Shown: in pieces, positions 42,230-50,790 of the stretch
Layout: every line of letters starts with the position of its first letter
Position numbering within the stretch: the first letter of the stretch is position 1
Source of the DNA: Martelella sp. HB161492
GTDB lineage: Bacteria; Pseudomonadota; Alphaproteobacteria; Rhizobiales; Rhizobiaceae
Reading direction: 5' to 3'
NCBI RefSeq assembly: GCF_013184775.1
Contig: NZ_JAATVV010000007.1
Location: 248,001-312,000, forward strand
DNA length: 64,000 bases
Made by a program: the position numbers and the translations under genes
Notes under the pieces: generated by a model
The model's input: only the letters and a program-made list of their open reading frames with translations
Database searches by the model: none
What the model was told of the DNA's origin: nothing

Positions 42230-43279
42230 TCACGGAATATGGTTGAGCCACTCATCGGAGGAGAACTTGCCGGCGGCGAGCTGTTCCGCCGCCGCGATCT
42301 CCGCTTCTGTCAGCGCGCTTTTCCTGCCGCCATTCAGGCCGATGAAGGTATCGGTCATCGATTTCAGGATCGCCTCGCGCGGCAGGCCGGTCTGCGTCTT
42401 CAGCGGATCGACACGCTTGGCAGCACTCGCCGTGCCCTTGTCGGACAGTTTCTCGCGGCCGATGCGCAGCACCTTGGTCATCTTGGCGGCATCCATGTCA
42501 TAGGCCATGGTGACATGATGCAGCACCGTGCCGTTGGAGAAGCGCTTCTGCGCTGCGCCGCCGATCTTGCCCTCGGGCGAGGCGATATCATTGAGCGGCT
42601 TGTAAAAGGCCGCGATACCGACCTCATTCAGCGCTTTCAGCACCCATTGGTCGAGAAAGGCGTAGGAATCGGCAAAGCTCATATCCGCAACCAGCTCGGC
42701 CGGCGCATAAAGCGAATAGGTGATGATCGAGCCGGGTTCGACAAACATCGCCCCTCCGCCGGTCACACGGCGCACGACCTCGACGCCGTATTCGCGGCAG
42801 GCCTCCATATCGACCTCATTCTTCAGCGACTGGAACGAGCCGATGATGATGGCGGGCCGTTCCCATTCCCAGAAGCGCAGCGTCGGCGCACGCCGGCCCG
42901 CACCGACCTCGGCCGCCAGCACCTCTTCGAGCGCCATATGCATGGTCGGCGCGAAGGGCTGCCCATCGAGGATCTCCCATTCATAATCGCGCCAGGTCTT
43001 GGCAACGCCAAGCGCTCGCCTGACCGCAATGGCAATCGCCTCGACCGAAAAGCCGATCAGCGCCGCATCGGCGCGGATCCCGGCATTGAGGGCTGCAACA
43101 ATCGTCTCCACCGAGGCCGCCGCCGGCAGACCGTTCAGGCTGTTGCAGATATCGGTGAGCGCCTCGGCCGGTTCGAGAAAGAAATCGCCGGCGATCTGCA
43201 CATCGGCAAGCTTGCCGTCGCGGACCTCAAGATCGCAAACCACCAGCTTGCCGCCGTGAACCTTATATTCTCCGTGCAT
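42230..43279 (-). CDS. Lipoate-protein ligase family protein, domain order permuted
   Basis: A 349-aa protein. The N-terminal ~85 residues (GGKLVVCDLEVRDGKLADVQI, then GDFFLEPAEAL) resemble the accessory domain found at the C-terminus of E. coli LplA. The catalytic BPL/LplA domain follows (VVRRVTGGGAMFVEPGSIITYS, then SPEGKIGGAAQKR with the lysine that contacts lipoyl-AMP). It would attach lipoate or octanoate to E2 or GcvH proteins. Starts 43291 and 43279 are both possible; GAGGAA favours the latter. It lies 53 bp after the deaminase gene on the same strand, without a clear functional link. Confidence 0.82.
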   Translation of the reverse strand: MHGEYKVHGGKLVVCDLEVRDGKLADVQIAGDFFLEPAEALTDICNSLNGLPAAASVETIVAALNAGIRADAALIGFSVEAIAIAVRRALGVAKTWRDYEWEILDGQPFAPTMHMALEEVLAAEVGAGRRAPTLRFWEWERPAIIIGSFQSLKNEVDMEACREYGVEVVRRVTGGGAMFVEPGSIITYSLYAPAELVADMSFADSYAFLDQWVLKALNEVGIAAFYKPLNDIASPEGKIGGAAQKRFSNGTVLHHVTMAYDMDAAKMTKVLRIGREKLSDKGTASAAKRVDPLKTQTGLPREAILKSMTDTFIGLNGGRKSALTEAEIAAAEQLAAGKFSSDEWLNHIP

Positions 43280-43332
43280 GGCTTTCCTCATCCATTCCTG
43301 TTTCGGCGGTTTTCCGCTTCTTCAACCAAATC

Positions 43333-44619
43333 TTATCGCGCCGTCGGATTTCTGCCCGGATCAAGACGATCCGGCCGGCCATCAAGCGCCAGTGTCGCAA
43401 TCTTCGGCGCAGTCGACGAAATCACCCGGCCGCGCTTCAGAACGAACAGCCGCGCCGGTTTCAGCCGCAATGCCTCCAGCACGTCTTCAGCCTGCAGCAC
43501 CACCAGATCGGCGGGATGACCAACCGCAAGGCCATAGGCCTCAAGCCCCAGGGCCTTGGCTGAATTCACCGTGACCGCCTCATAGATCTTCTGCTTGTCC
43601 TCAACGCCGGACATCTGCGCCACATGCACCGCCATATGGGCGACCTCGAGCATGTCGCCGGAACCCATCGAATACCACGGGTCCATCACGCAGTCATGGC
43701 CGAAGGAGACATTGATACCAGCCGCCATCAGTTCACGCACCCGCGTCAGCCCGCGCCGCTTCGGGAACGTATCGTGGCGACCCTGCAGCATGATATTGAT
43801 CAGCGGATTGGGAATGGCGTTGATCTTCGCCTCGGCCATCAGCGGGATCAGCTTGGAGACGTAGTAATTGTCCATCGAATGCATTGACGTCAGATGCGAA
43901 CCGGCAACCCGGCCCTGCAACCCGAAGCGGATCGTCTCGGCCGCCAGCGTTTCGATATGCCGCGACATCGGGTCATCCGTTTCATCGCAATGCATATCGA
44001 CCGGCAGGCCGCGTTCGGCCGCAATCCGGCAGAGCGCTTCGACCGAGCGGGCGCCTTCGGCCATGGTCCGCTCGAAATGCGGAATGCCGCCGACCACGTC
44101 AATACCCATATCCAGCGCCCGTTCCAGCGATTTGACCCCGTCCTTCGCCCGGTAATAGCCATCCTGCGGGAAGGCGACCAATTGCAGGTCGATATAGGGT
44201 TTGACCCGGTCCTTCACCTCCAGCATCGCCTCGGCGGTGACAAGGCGCGGATCGGACGTATCGACATGGCTGCGGATGAACAACAGCCCCTGCGACACGG
44301 CAAGATCACAATAGGCCAGTGCCCGTTCGATCAGCGCTTCCTTTGTCAGCATCGGCCGGAGCTCGCCCCAAAGCGCAATACCTTCTAGAAGCGTGCCGGA
44401 GACATTCATGCGCGGCAGGCCAAGAGACAGCGTCGCATCCATGTGGAAATGCGGATCAACGAAGGGCGGGCTCACCATCCGGCCACTCGCGTCGATCACC
44501 TGACGCGCTTGCGCCGTAATCCCCGGCTCGATCGCGCCAATAAGACCATCGGCGATGGCAATATCCACACCCTTCCGGCCATCGGGCAGGTTGGCATTCT
44601 TGATGATGAGATCAAACAT
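43333..44619 (-). CDS. CodA-family cytosine deaminase homologue, predicted 5-methylcytosine deaminase
   Basis: A 428-aa amidohydrolase clearly homologous to E. coli CodA. His57 and His59 (PHFHMD), LLEGIALWGE, QLVAFPQDG, DMHCDETDD, ASHLTSMHS-like SHLTSMHS, and INVSFGHDCVMDPWY line up. The last motif carries the decisive change: E. coli has HDD (Asp313, Asp314), here it is HDC with Cys310 in place of Asp314. CodA homologues lacking that Asp were shown by others to deaminate 5-methylcytosine to thymine. The gene ends an operon for a nucleoside/nucleobase transporter. AAGGAG precedes ATG 44619. Confidence 0.88.
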   Translation of the reverse strand: MFDLIIKNANLPDGRKGVDIAIADGLIGAIEPGITAQARQVIDASGRMVSPPFVDPHFHMDATLSLGLPRMNVSGTLLEGIALWGELRPMLTKEALIERALAYCDLAVSQGLLFIRSHVDTSDPRLVTAEAMLEVKDRVKPYIDLQLVAFPQDGYYRAKDGVKSLERALDMGIDVVGGIPHFERTMAEGARSVEALCRIAAERGLPVDMHCDETDDPMSRHIETLAAETIRFGLQGRVAGSHLTSMHSMDNYYVSKLIPLMAEAKINAIPNPLINIMLQGRHDTFPKRRGLTRVRELMAAGINVSFGHDCVMDPWYSMGSGDMLEVAHMAVHVAQMSGVEDKQKIYEAVTVNSAKALGLEAYGLAVGHPADLVVLQAEDVLEALRLKPARLFVLKRGRVISSTAPKIATLALDGRPDRLDPGRNPTAR

Positions 44620-44640
44620 GGCGGAACTCCTTGGCAAAAA

Positions 44641-45585
44641 TCAGCGTTCGCCGCGCCGGTAGGGCTGCATCAGCGCCTGCGGCACACGGGCGCGTCGCGC
44701 CATGACGGCAAGGGCAGCAATGGACAGGATATAGGGGATCATCAGGAACAGCTGATAGGGCACAACGCCGCTGAGCACGGTTTGCAGCCTGAGCTGGAAA
44801 CCATCGAAAAAGGCAAACAGTAGCGCCCCGAACAATGCCCGCTCCGGCTTCCATGAGGCAAAGACGACGAGGGCGATACAGATCCAGCCGCGCCCCTGCA
44901 CCATGGTCGGGAAGAAGGAGTTGAAGGCCGAGGTGGTGAGAAATGCGCCGCCGACGGCCATCAGCGCGCTGCCGGCGGTGATCGCGGCATAGCGCACCAG
45001 CATCGGGTTCAGCCCCTGGGCTTCGGCCGCATGCGGGTTTTCGCCCGTCATGCGGATCGCAAGGCCCGCCGGCGTACGCGCCAGGAACCAGGCCAGCACC
45101 AGCGCCAGCACAATCGCGAGATAAGTGGGCGCGGTCTGGGTGAAGAAGGCCGGACCGATGAAGGGCAGGTCTGACAATCCGGGAATATTGATCGGCTGAA
45201 ACGGCTCGATCGTCGGCGGCGTGCCGGAAACCGGCACCAGAAGACGGAAGAGATAATAGGAAAAGCTCGAGGCAAACAGCGTCACGCCAAGGCCGGACAC
45301 ATGCTGCGACAGGCCAAGCGTGACGGTAAGCGCGGCATGCAAAAGACCGAAGACGGCGCCCGCCAGCGCTGCGATCAGAAGCCCGGTCCAAAGATCCGCG
45401 CCATTATAGACCGCCAGCCAGCCGATCATGGCGCCGAAGGTCATGATGCCCTCAATGCCGAGATTGAGAACACCGGAGCGTTCCGACAGCAACGCCCCAA
45501 GCGTGCCGAGGATCAGCGGTGTAGCGATGCGCAGAACGGCTGCCCAGAGCCCGGCGGAAGCGAGAATATCGACAAGCGCGTTCAT
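44641..45585 (-). CDS. BMP-type nucleoside ABC transporter permease 2
   Basis: A 314-aa inner-membrane permease of the branched-chain/ribose (BPD_transp_2) type, with about eight helices. It carries SERSGVLNLGIEGIMTFGAM and RMTGENPHAAEAQGLNP, typical of the second permease of purine-nucleoside importers. Its ATG overlaps the preceding permease by 4 nt. The deaminase gene follows after 21 bp. Confidence 0.9.
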   Translation of the reverse strand: MNALVDILASAGLWAAVLRIATPLILGTLGALLSERSGVLNLGIEGIMTFGAMIGWLAVYNGADLWTGLLIAALAGAVFGLLHAALTVTLGLSQHVSGLGVTLFASSFSYYLFRLLVPVSGTPPTIEPFQPINIPGLSDLPFIGPAFFTQTAPTYLAIVLALVLAWFLARTPAGLAIRMTGENPHAAEAQGLNPMLVRYAAITAGSALMAVGGAFLTTSAFNSFFPTMVQGRGWICIALVVFASWKPERALFGALLFAFFDGFQLRLQTVLSGVVPYQLFLMIPYILSIAALAVMARRARVPQALMQPYRRGER

Positions 45586-46631
45586 CGGCGGATCCTGTAT
45601 TGGGCAAAGAAGACGGCGACCAGCATCGACAGCAGTGACAGCGCCACGGTGACGTCGGCAATATAAGTTGGAATACCGAGTGCGCGGCTCATGCCATCCG
45701 CGCCAACAAACATGGTGGCGGTGAAGAGCGCGGCCAGGACAACCCCCAGCGGATTGAGGTTGGCGAGCATGGCAACGACGATGCCGGAATAGCCGAAGCC
45801 CGGCGACAGGTCCGTCGTCACATAGCCCTTGACGCCCAGCACCTCGACGGCACCGGCAAGCCCCGCAAGCCCGCCGGAAATCATCGCCACGACCACCAGC
45901 GTGCGCGCCAGCGGCACACCGGCAAAGACCGCCCCTTTCGGGTTCAGCCCGGCGGCCCGCGAGCGCAGGCCGAAAACCGTGCGCGACTGGACGAAATGCA
46001 CGATGATCGCCAGCACCACCGCAATCACCAGACCGAAATGCAGCCTGGAGCGCGCCAGCAGCTTCGGCAGGCGGGCGATCTTGTCGACAGCTTCCGACTG
46101 CGGCCAGCCAAAGGCCAGCGGATCCTTCAGCACACCATCAATCAGCATCGAGACAAACAGGATGGCGACGAAATTCAACAGCAGCGTCGTCACCACTTCA
46201 TCGACGGAAAAGCGCAGGCGCAGCCAGAGCGGGATCAGCAGCAGCACCATGCCGGCAATGGCACCAGCAATGAGCAGGATCGGGATCTGCATGAGACCGG
46301 GAAGCCCCGAGGTCAGATGGGCACCAACGGCGGCAACGGCAATGGCACCAAGATAGAACTGCCCCTCCGCACCGATATTCCAGAGCCGCGCGCGAAAGGC
46401 GACAGCGGCGGCAAGCCCGGTCAGGATCAGCGGTGTGGCACGCGTCAGCGTTTCGGAAATCGACAGTCTGGAGCCGAAAGCGCCGACCAGAATTTTCCAG
46501 TAGGCCTCGAAAACCGGCGCTCCGGCCGCAGCAATCAGGACCCCGGAAATGGCAAGCGCCACGACAACAGCGATCAGCGGCGTCGCAATGGTCAGCATGA
46601 GCGAGCGGTGTTCGCGCCGTTCAAACCGCAT
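45582..46631 (-). CDS. BMP-type nucleoside ABC transporter permease 1
   Basis: A 349-aa permease of the same family, with about nine helices and the motif FRARLWNIGAEGQFYLGA, found in first permeases of BMP nucleoside systems. ATG 46631 lies inside the 3' end of the ATPase gene (11-nt overlap). With permease 2 it forms the membrane channel. Confidence 0.9.
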   Translation of the reverse strand: MRFERREHRSLMLTIATPLIAVVVALAISGVLIAAAGAPVFEAYWKILVGAFGSRLSISETLTRATPLILTGLAAAVAFRARLWNIGAEGQFYLGAIAVAAVGAHLTSGLPGLMQIPILLIAGAIAGMVLLLIPLWLRLRFSVDEVVTTLLLNFVAILFVSMLIDGVLKDPLAFGWPQSEAVDKIARLPKLLARSRLHFGLVIAVVLAIIVHFVQSRTVFGLRSRAAGLNPKGAVFAGVPLARTLVVVAMISGGLAGLAGAVEVLGVKGYVTTDLSPGFGYSGIVVAMLANLNPLGVVLAALFTATMFVGADGMSRALGIPTYIADVTVALSLLSMLVAVFFAQYRIRR

Positions 46632-48135
46632 GGTTCGTCTCCTCAAAGGCACCGGCCATCATCAGGCCGAGCCTGGTCTTGTCGGCGTCTTCTGCCATGA
46701 CGGGCGGCGACAGCCGGCCGCCGACAATCGCCTGAATGCGATCGGCAAGCCCCATGACTTCATCCAGATCTTCCGAAATCAGCAGCACGGCCGTGCCGGC
46801 CTTTCTGGCGGCGAGAATGCGCTCGTGAACAGCGGCAACGGCACCTTCATCCAGCCCCCGCGCCGGCTGCGCGGCCAGCAGGATCTTCGGATTTTCAATC
46901 AGATTGCGGCCGAGAATAAGCTTTTGCATATTGCCGCCCGACAAAAGCCGGGTGCGGCTCGCCGGCGTTCCGCCACGCACATCGAAACCGTCAATGATCT
47001 GGCGGGCGAAAGCGATGCCGGCCTTGCGGTCGACAAAACCGTGGCTCTGATAATCCTCGATCCGCTCCAGCACCGCATTCTCCCAGATCGCCATTTCGCC
47101 GATCGCGCCTTCGCCATTGCGATCCTCCGGCACGCGGCCAATGCCGAGCCGGATGGCATCGGCGACGGTGAGATCGCCGACGGCCTCGCCAAACAGCATC
47201 AGATCGCCCGTGGCACGCTTCGCGGTCCCACTCAGAAGCCGCGCCAGATGCGCCTGACCATTGCCGGAAACACCGATAATACCAAGCACTTCACCGGCAT
47301 GAAGACGGAAGCTGACCTGTTTCAGCCGGTCGACACCGGCCTCGCGCAGCGTGATCCCCGCCGCTTCCAGCACCACCGGCCCGGGCGTTGACGCCTCACG
47401 CACCGGACGCTTGACCGCATGGCCGACCATCAGTTCGGCAAGTTCGGCCTTCGACGTATCGCCGACGGCACGCTCTGCGACATGCCGGCCGCCGCGCAGG
47501 ACCACGATCCGGTCGGCCGTCGCCATGACCTCATCGAGCTTGTGGGAGATGAAAATCAGCGACAGGCCTTTTGCCGCCATATCCTTCAGCGTCGAAAACA
47601 GTTTCTCCGCTTCCGGCTGGGTCAGCACCGCCGTCGGTTCGTCCAGCACCAGAATTTCGGCATCGTTGTAAAGCGCCTTGAGGATCTCGACACGCTGCTG
47701 CTCGCCGACCGAAAGATCACCCAGCCTGGCATCGGGATCAACGGCAAGGCCGAAACGGGCGGAGATCTCGGCGAGTTTCTGCCGTCCCGCCTTCACATTG
47801 GAAGACAGCCGCCACAGGCGTTCCGTGCCGGTCATGACATTTTCCAGCACGGTGAGATTGGGGGCGAGCGAGAAATGCTGATGCACCATGCCGATACCGG
47901 CGGCAATGGCAGCACGCGGCGAGCCGGGCGGCAATTCGCGGCCCTTGACCGTTACCGTGCCTTCATCCTGCACATAATGGCCGAAGAGAATGCTCATCAG
48001 CGTCGTCTTGCCGGCGCCGTTTTCACCCAGAAGCGCGACGATCTCACCCTTGGCAAGCGAAAGCGAGATCGCATCATTGGCGAGGTTATCACCGAAGCGC
48101 TTGCTGACATTGCTGATCTGAAGAACCGCCGTCAT
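46621..48135 (-). CDS. BMP-type nucleoside ABC transporter ATP-binding protein, two ABC domains
   Basis: A 504-aa ATPase with two fused nucleotide-binding domains (RbsA/MglA-like). The first is intact: GENGAGKTT, LSVGEQQRVEILKAL, ILVLDEPTAVL. The second lacks the Walker A lysine (GVSGNGQAHL), as is usual in this family, but keeps LLSGGNMQKL. ATG 48135 overlaps the amidase stop by 4 nt. Together with both permeases and the lipoprotein-like binding protein it makes a nucleoside or nucleobase importer. Confidence 0.92.
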   Translation of the reverse strand: MTAVLQISNVSKRFGDNLANDAISLSLAKGEIVALLGENGAGKTTLMSILFGHYVQDEGTVTVKGRELPPGSPRAAIAAGIGMVHQHFSLAPNLTVLENVMTGTERLWRLSSNVKAGRQKLAEISARFGLAVDPDARLGDLSVGEQQRVEILKALYNDAEILVLDEPTAVLTQPEAEKLFSTLKDMAAKGLSLIFISHKLDEVMATADRIVVLRGGRHVAERAVGDTSKAELAELMVGHAVKRPVREASTPGPVVLEAAGITLREAGVDRLKQVSFRLHAGEVLGIIGVSGNGQAHLARLLSGTAKRATGDLMLFGEAVGDLTVADAIRLGIGRVPEDRNGEGAIGEMAIWENAVLERIEDYQSHGFVDRKAGIAFARQIIDGFDVRGGTPASRTRLLSGGNMQKLILGRNLIENPKILLAAQPARGLDEGAVAAVHERILAARKAGTAVLLISEDLDEVMGLADRIQAIVGGRLSPPVMAEDADKTRLGLMMAGAFEETNHAV

Positions 48136-49529
48136 CGTCCAAATCCTGCTATTGCGAAGGGATGGTGCCAAAGGTCCTCGTTCTCAAGCGTCTGCGCAAG
48201 TCCGAGAAGTGGCAGCTCCGCGCCTGAAGGTGCCATCAATTGCAAGGGAAGCGGCAGGCCGTCATGATCAGCACCGACGGGCAGCGTCAGCGCGGCAAAG
48301 CCGGACATATTGGCAAGCGTCGCCAGCGGCGCGAAGGCGGCCATGCGGGCAAAATGGGCTGCCGTATCGCCATGATCGGCAGGAAAGGCACCGACCGGCC
48401 TTGGCGGACCGGAAAGCATCGGCGTTGCCAGCACATCGAAGCCGTCAAACAACGCCTGGCAATCCCGCGCGACGAAGGCGAGCCGATTGGTGATCTGCCA
48501 GACATCCGTGCCGGACATCGCCAGACCACGGGCGACAACCGCCTGTGTCAACGGCTCCAGTTTCGTGCAGTCGAGGCCGAAGCGCCGGACATTGGTGGCA
48601 AGATTGATGGCTGCAATATCGCCGAACAGCGCGGCGCATTCTTCCGCCAACGCCGAGACCCTGGCCCATTCCAGCGCGACAAGGCGGTGGCCTTTGCGTT
48701 CAAGACGGCGCGCCGCATCCAGCACCGCAGCGGCGCGTTCCGGCGTGGTCGGCGTTTGGTCTCCGGTCTCGGCCAGAACGCCGATTGACAGCATGCCTCC
48801 GGCCTTGCTCGGCTTCACCTCCGGGAAGGGTCCCTTCGCATCGCCGCTGAGCGTCTCAAAGGCAAGAGCCGCATCGCGCACCGAGCGGCAGACGGCAAGT
48901 TCGGAGGCAATGCCGCCGAGATAATTGCCATAACCGGGCCCGGCCGGCATGGCACCGCGACCGGGTTTGAGCCCGACCAGACCGCAGGCGGCGGCCGGAA
49001 CGCGGATCGATCCGCCCGCATCGGTCGCATGGGCGATCGCGACAATGCCCGCAGCAACGGCTGCGGCCGAACCACCGGAGGAGCCGCCGGGCGAAAGCCC
49101 GGGATCGAGCGGGTTGCGGGCGCAGGGCCCGATCAGCGGTTCAGCGGCCAGCGACAGGCCGAATTCCGGCGAGGTGGCAAGGCCGAACATGCAAAAGCCC
49201 GCCGCGCGAAACCGGGCGGCGAGATCACTGTCCAGATCGGCATTGGGCGCCATGGCGCGTGAGCCGGCGCGAAGCGGAAACCCCCTGAAAGGGCCGCCGA
49301 GATCTTTGGCCACCAACGGCACGCCGCCAAACGGCATGCGGCGCTTCTCATCAACCGGAAGGCTGTCGAACTGCGCCGCCGCATCCAGCCCGGCCGTTTC
49401 ATCGACCAGGCAGAGCGCACCGAGCGCAGACTGGGTTTTCGCCGCGGCAAGCGATTGTTCCATCGCCTGCCGCGCCGTCAATTCGCCTTTGCCGATGGCA
49501 GCGGCGAGCGCGGTCGCATCGGCCGTCAT
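48132..49529 (-). CDS. Amidase-signature family hydrolase
   Basis: A 465-aa amidase. The Ser-cis-Ser-Lys triad is visible: Lys in FGGVPLVAKDLGG, cis-Ser and nucleophile in LSPGGSSGGSAAAVAAG and DAGGSIRVPAAACG. Substrates cannot be read from sequence. It sits inside the transporter operon, 8 bp after the binding-protein gene and coupled to the ATPase gene, so it may hydrolyse an amide formed during, or imported for, pyrimidine breakdown. Confidence 0.88.
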   Translation of the reverse strand: MTADATALAAAIGKGELTARQAMEQSLAAAKTQSALGALCLVDETAGLDAAAQFDSLPVDEKRRMPFGGVPLVAKDLGGPFRGFPLRAGSRAMAPNADLDSDLAARFRAAGFCMFGLATSPEFGLSLAAEPLIGPCARNPLDPGLSPGGSSGGSAAAVAAGIVAIAHATDAGGSIRVPAAACGLVGLKPGRGAMPAGPGYGNYLGGIASELAVCRSVRDAALAFETLSGDAKGPFPEVKPSKAGGMLSIGVLAETGDQTPTTPERAAAVLDAARRLERKGHRLVALEWARVSALAEECAALFGDIAAINLATNVRRFGLDCTKLEPLTQAVVARGLAMSGTDVWQITNRLAFVARDCQALFDGFDVLATPMLSGPPRPVGAFPADHGDTAAHFARMAAFAPLATLANMSGFAALTLPVGADHDGLPLPLQLMAPSGAELPLLGLAQTLENEDLWHHPFAIAGFGR

Positions 49530-49537
49530 GACGTTCC

Positions 49538-50524
49538 TTACTTCGGTTCGTCCATGTTGCGCGGCACTTCAAACGTGCCGTCGATGATTTCCTGGCGCTT
49601 GGCCAGCATGGCTTCTTCCGCCTCCTTCGGCGCCACACCCTCGACGAAAGCGATATCGCTGCCGCCTTCCTTGAGCATGCCGAAAGCGGTGTAATCCTGA
49701 CCGACGGCATTGCCGGCGGCAACATCGGCAAGCGCTGCATTCAGGATCGGGCGGAAGCCCCACAGCGCATTGGCGAAGACCGTATCGGGATAACGCGGCG
49801 TATAGTCGATCAGCGAACCAACAGCCTTGATGCCACGTTCCTTGGCGGCATCGGCCGTGCCGATGCGCTCGCCGAACAGGATATCCGCACCGGCATCGAT
49901 CTGGGCGAGACCGGCTTCGCGGGCCTTCGGCGGATCGAAGAAGGTGCCGATGAAGGTGACGGAATGGGTCGCATCCGGATTGACCGCCTTCACGCCTTCA
50001 GCAAAGGCGTTGATCAGCATGTTGACCTCCGGGATCGGCATGGCACCGACCGAGCCGACCTTGTTGGTCTTGGTCATCTTGCCCGCGAGCATGCCGGCGA
50101 GATAGGCGCCATCATGGTTCCAGGTGCCGAAGACACCGAAATTATCGCCTTCCGGACCAGCCGAGGAGCCGAGCACGAAAGCCGTGTCGGGATAATCAGC
50201 CGCCACTTCGCGGGCTTCTGATTCCACCGCATAGGCCTCGCCGATGATCAGATCCATGCCCTGTTCGGCATATTCGCGCATGGCGCGGGGATAATCGGTC
50301 GCCGAAACGCTTTCGGAGAACTGGTAGTCGATCACGCCTTCGGCGGCGGCATCCAGCAGCGCCTGATGAATGACCGAGTTCCAGGCATTTTCGACCGGCG
50401 AAGCGTGGATAGCGGCAACTTTCAGCTTGTCCGCCGCCATCAGCTTCGGACCGGCGGCAACAGTTGCCATCACGGCGCTCGAGATCAGCAGCGAGCGACG
50501 TGTCAGCAGGATGGATTTCGACAT
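49538..50524 (-). CDS. BMP family ABC transporter substrate-binding protein
   Basis: A 328-aa basic-membrane-protein (PnrA/BMP) type binding protein that presents nucleosides or related compounds to the ABC transporter. The N-terminus has LTRRSLLISSA, a likely Tat signal. The mature fold carries FVLGSSAGPEGDNFGVFGTWNHDGAYLAGMLA-type segments and VNMLINAFAEGVKAVNPDA. It is the first gene of the operon; a palindrome at 50540-50555 lies just upstream of its ribosome site. Confidence 0.92.
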   Translation of the reverse strand: MSKSILLTRRSLLISSAVMATVAAGPKLMAADKLKVAAIHASPVENAWNSVIHQALLDAAAEGVIDYQFSESVSATDYPRAMREYAEQGMDLIIGEAYAVESEAREVAADYPDTAFVLGSSAGPEGDNFGVFGTWNHDGAYLAGMLAGKMTKTNKVGSVGAMPIPEVNMLINAFAEGVKAVNPDATHSVTFIGTFFDPPKAREAGLAQIDAGADILFGERIGTADAAKERGIKAVGSLIDYTPRYPDTVFANALWGFRPILNAALADVAAGNAVGQDYTAFGMLKEGGSDIAFVEGVAPKEAEEAMLAKRQEIIDGTFEVPRNMDEPK

Positions 50525-50539
50525 GGTTGGGACCCCTCT

Positions 50540-50555
50540 TTGACCAAATGGTTAA
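50540..50555. promoter_or_regulatory. Operator-like palindrome of the BMP transporter operon
   Basis: TTGACCA-AA-TGGTTAA: 7-bp arms with one mismatch around ACCA-AA-TGGT. It lies 16-31 bp upstream of the first start codon, a position where a bound repressor would block transcription. Confidence 0.45.
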
Positions 50556-50735
50556 TATTGTTATGAATTGCCCAAAGAAGTGTCAAGCCACGAAAGTGCT
50601 TATAAACCGGGCATATACATGACAGAATCTGCCCGCAAAAGTCGCCAATCAACGGCAAAAGTCAAGCGCTATCATCAACTTGGCAATCGGCAAGTCTGGA
50701 TCGGCGAATCGCACTGCGTCGCCGGAGGAATAACA

Positions 50736-50763
50736 GAAAAAGCCCGCACATCGCTGCACGGGC
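50736..50763 (-). terminator. Probable terminator of the aminotransferase gene
   Basis: GCCCG (50742-50746) pairs with CGGGC (50759-50763), with imperfect inner pairing. Five T follow on the minus strand, 28 bp after the stop codon. Confidence 0.55.
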
Positions 50764-50790
50764 CTTCATATTCCCGATCCGGGAAAAAAC

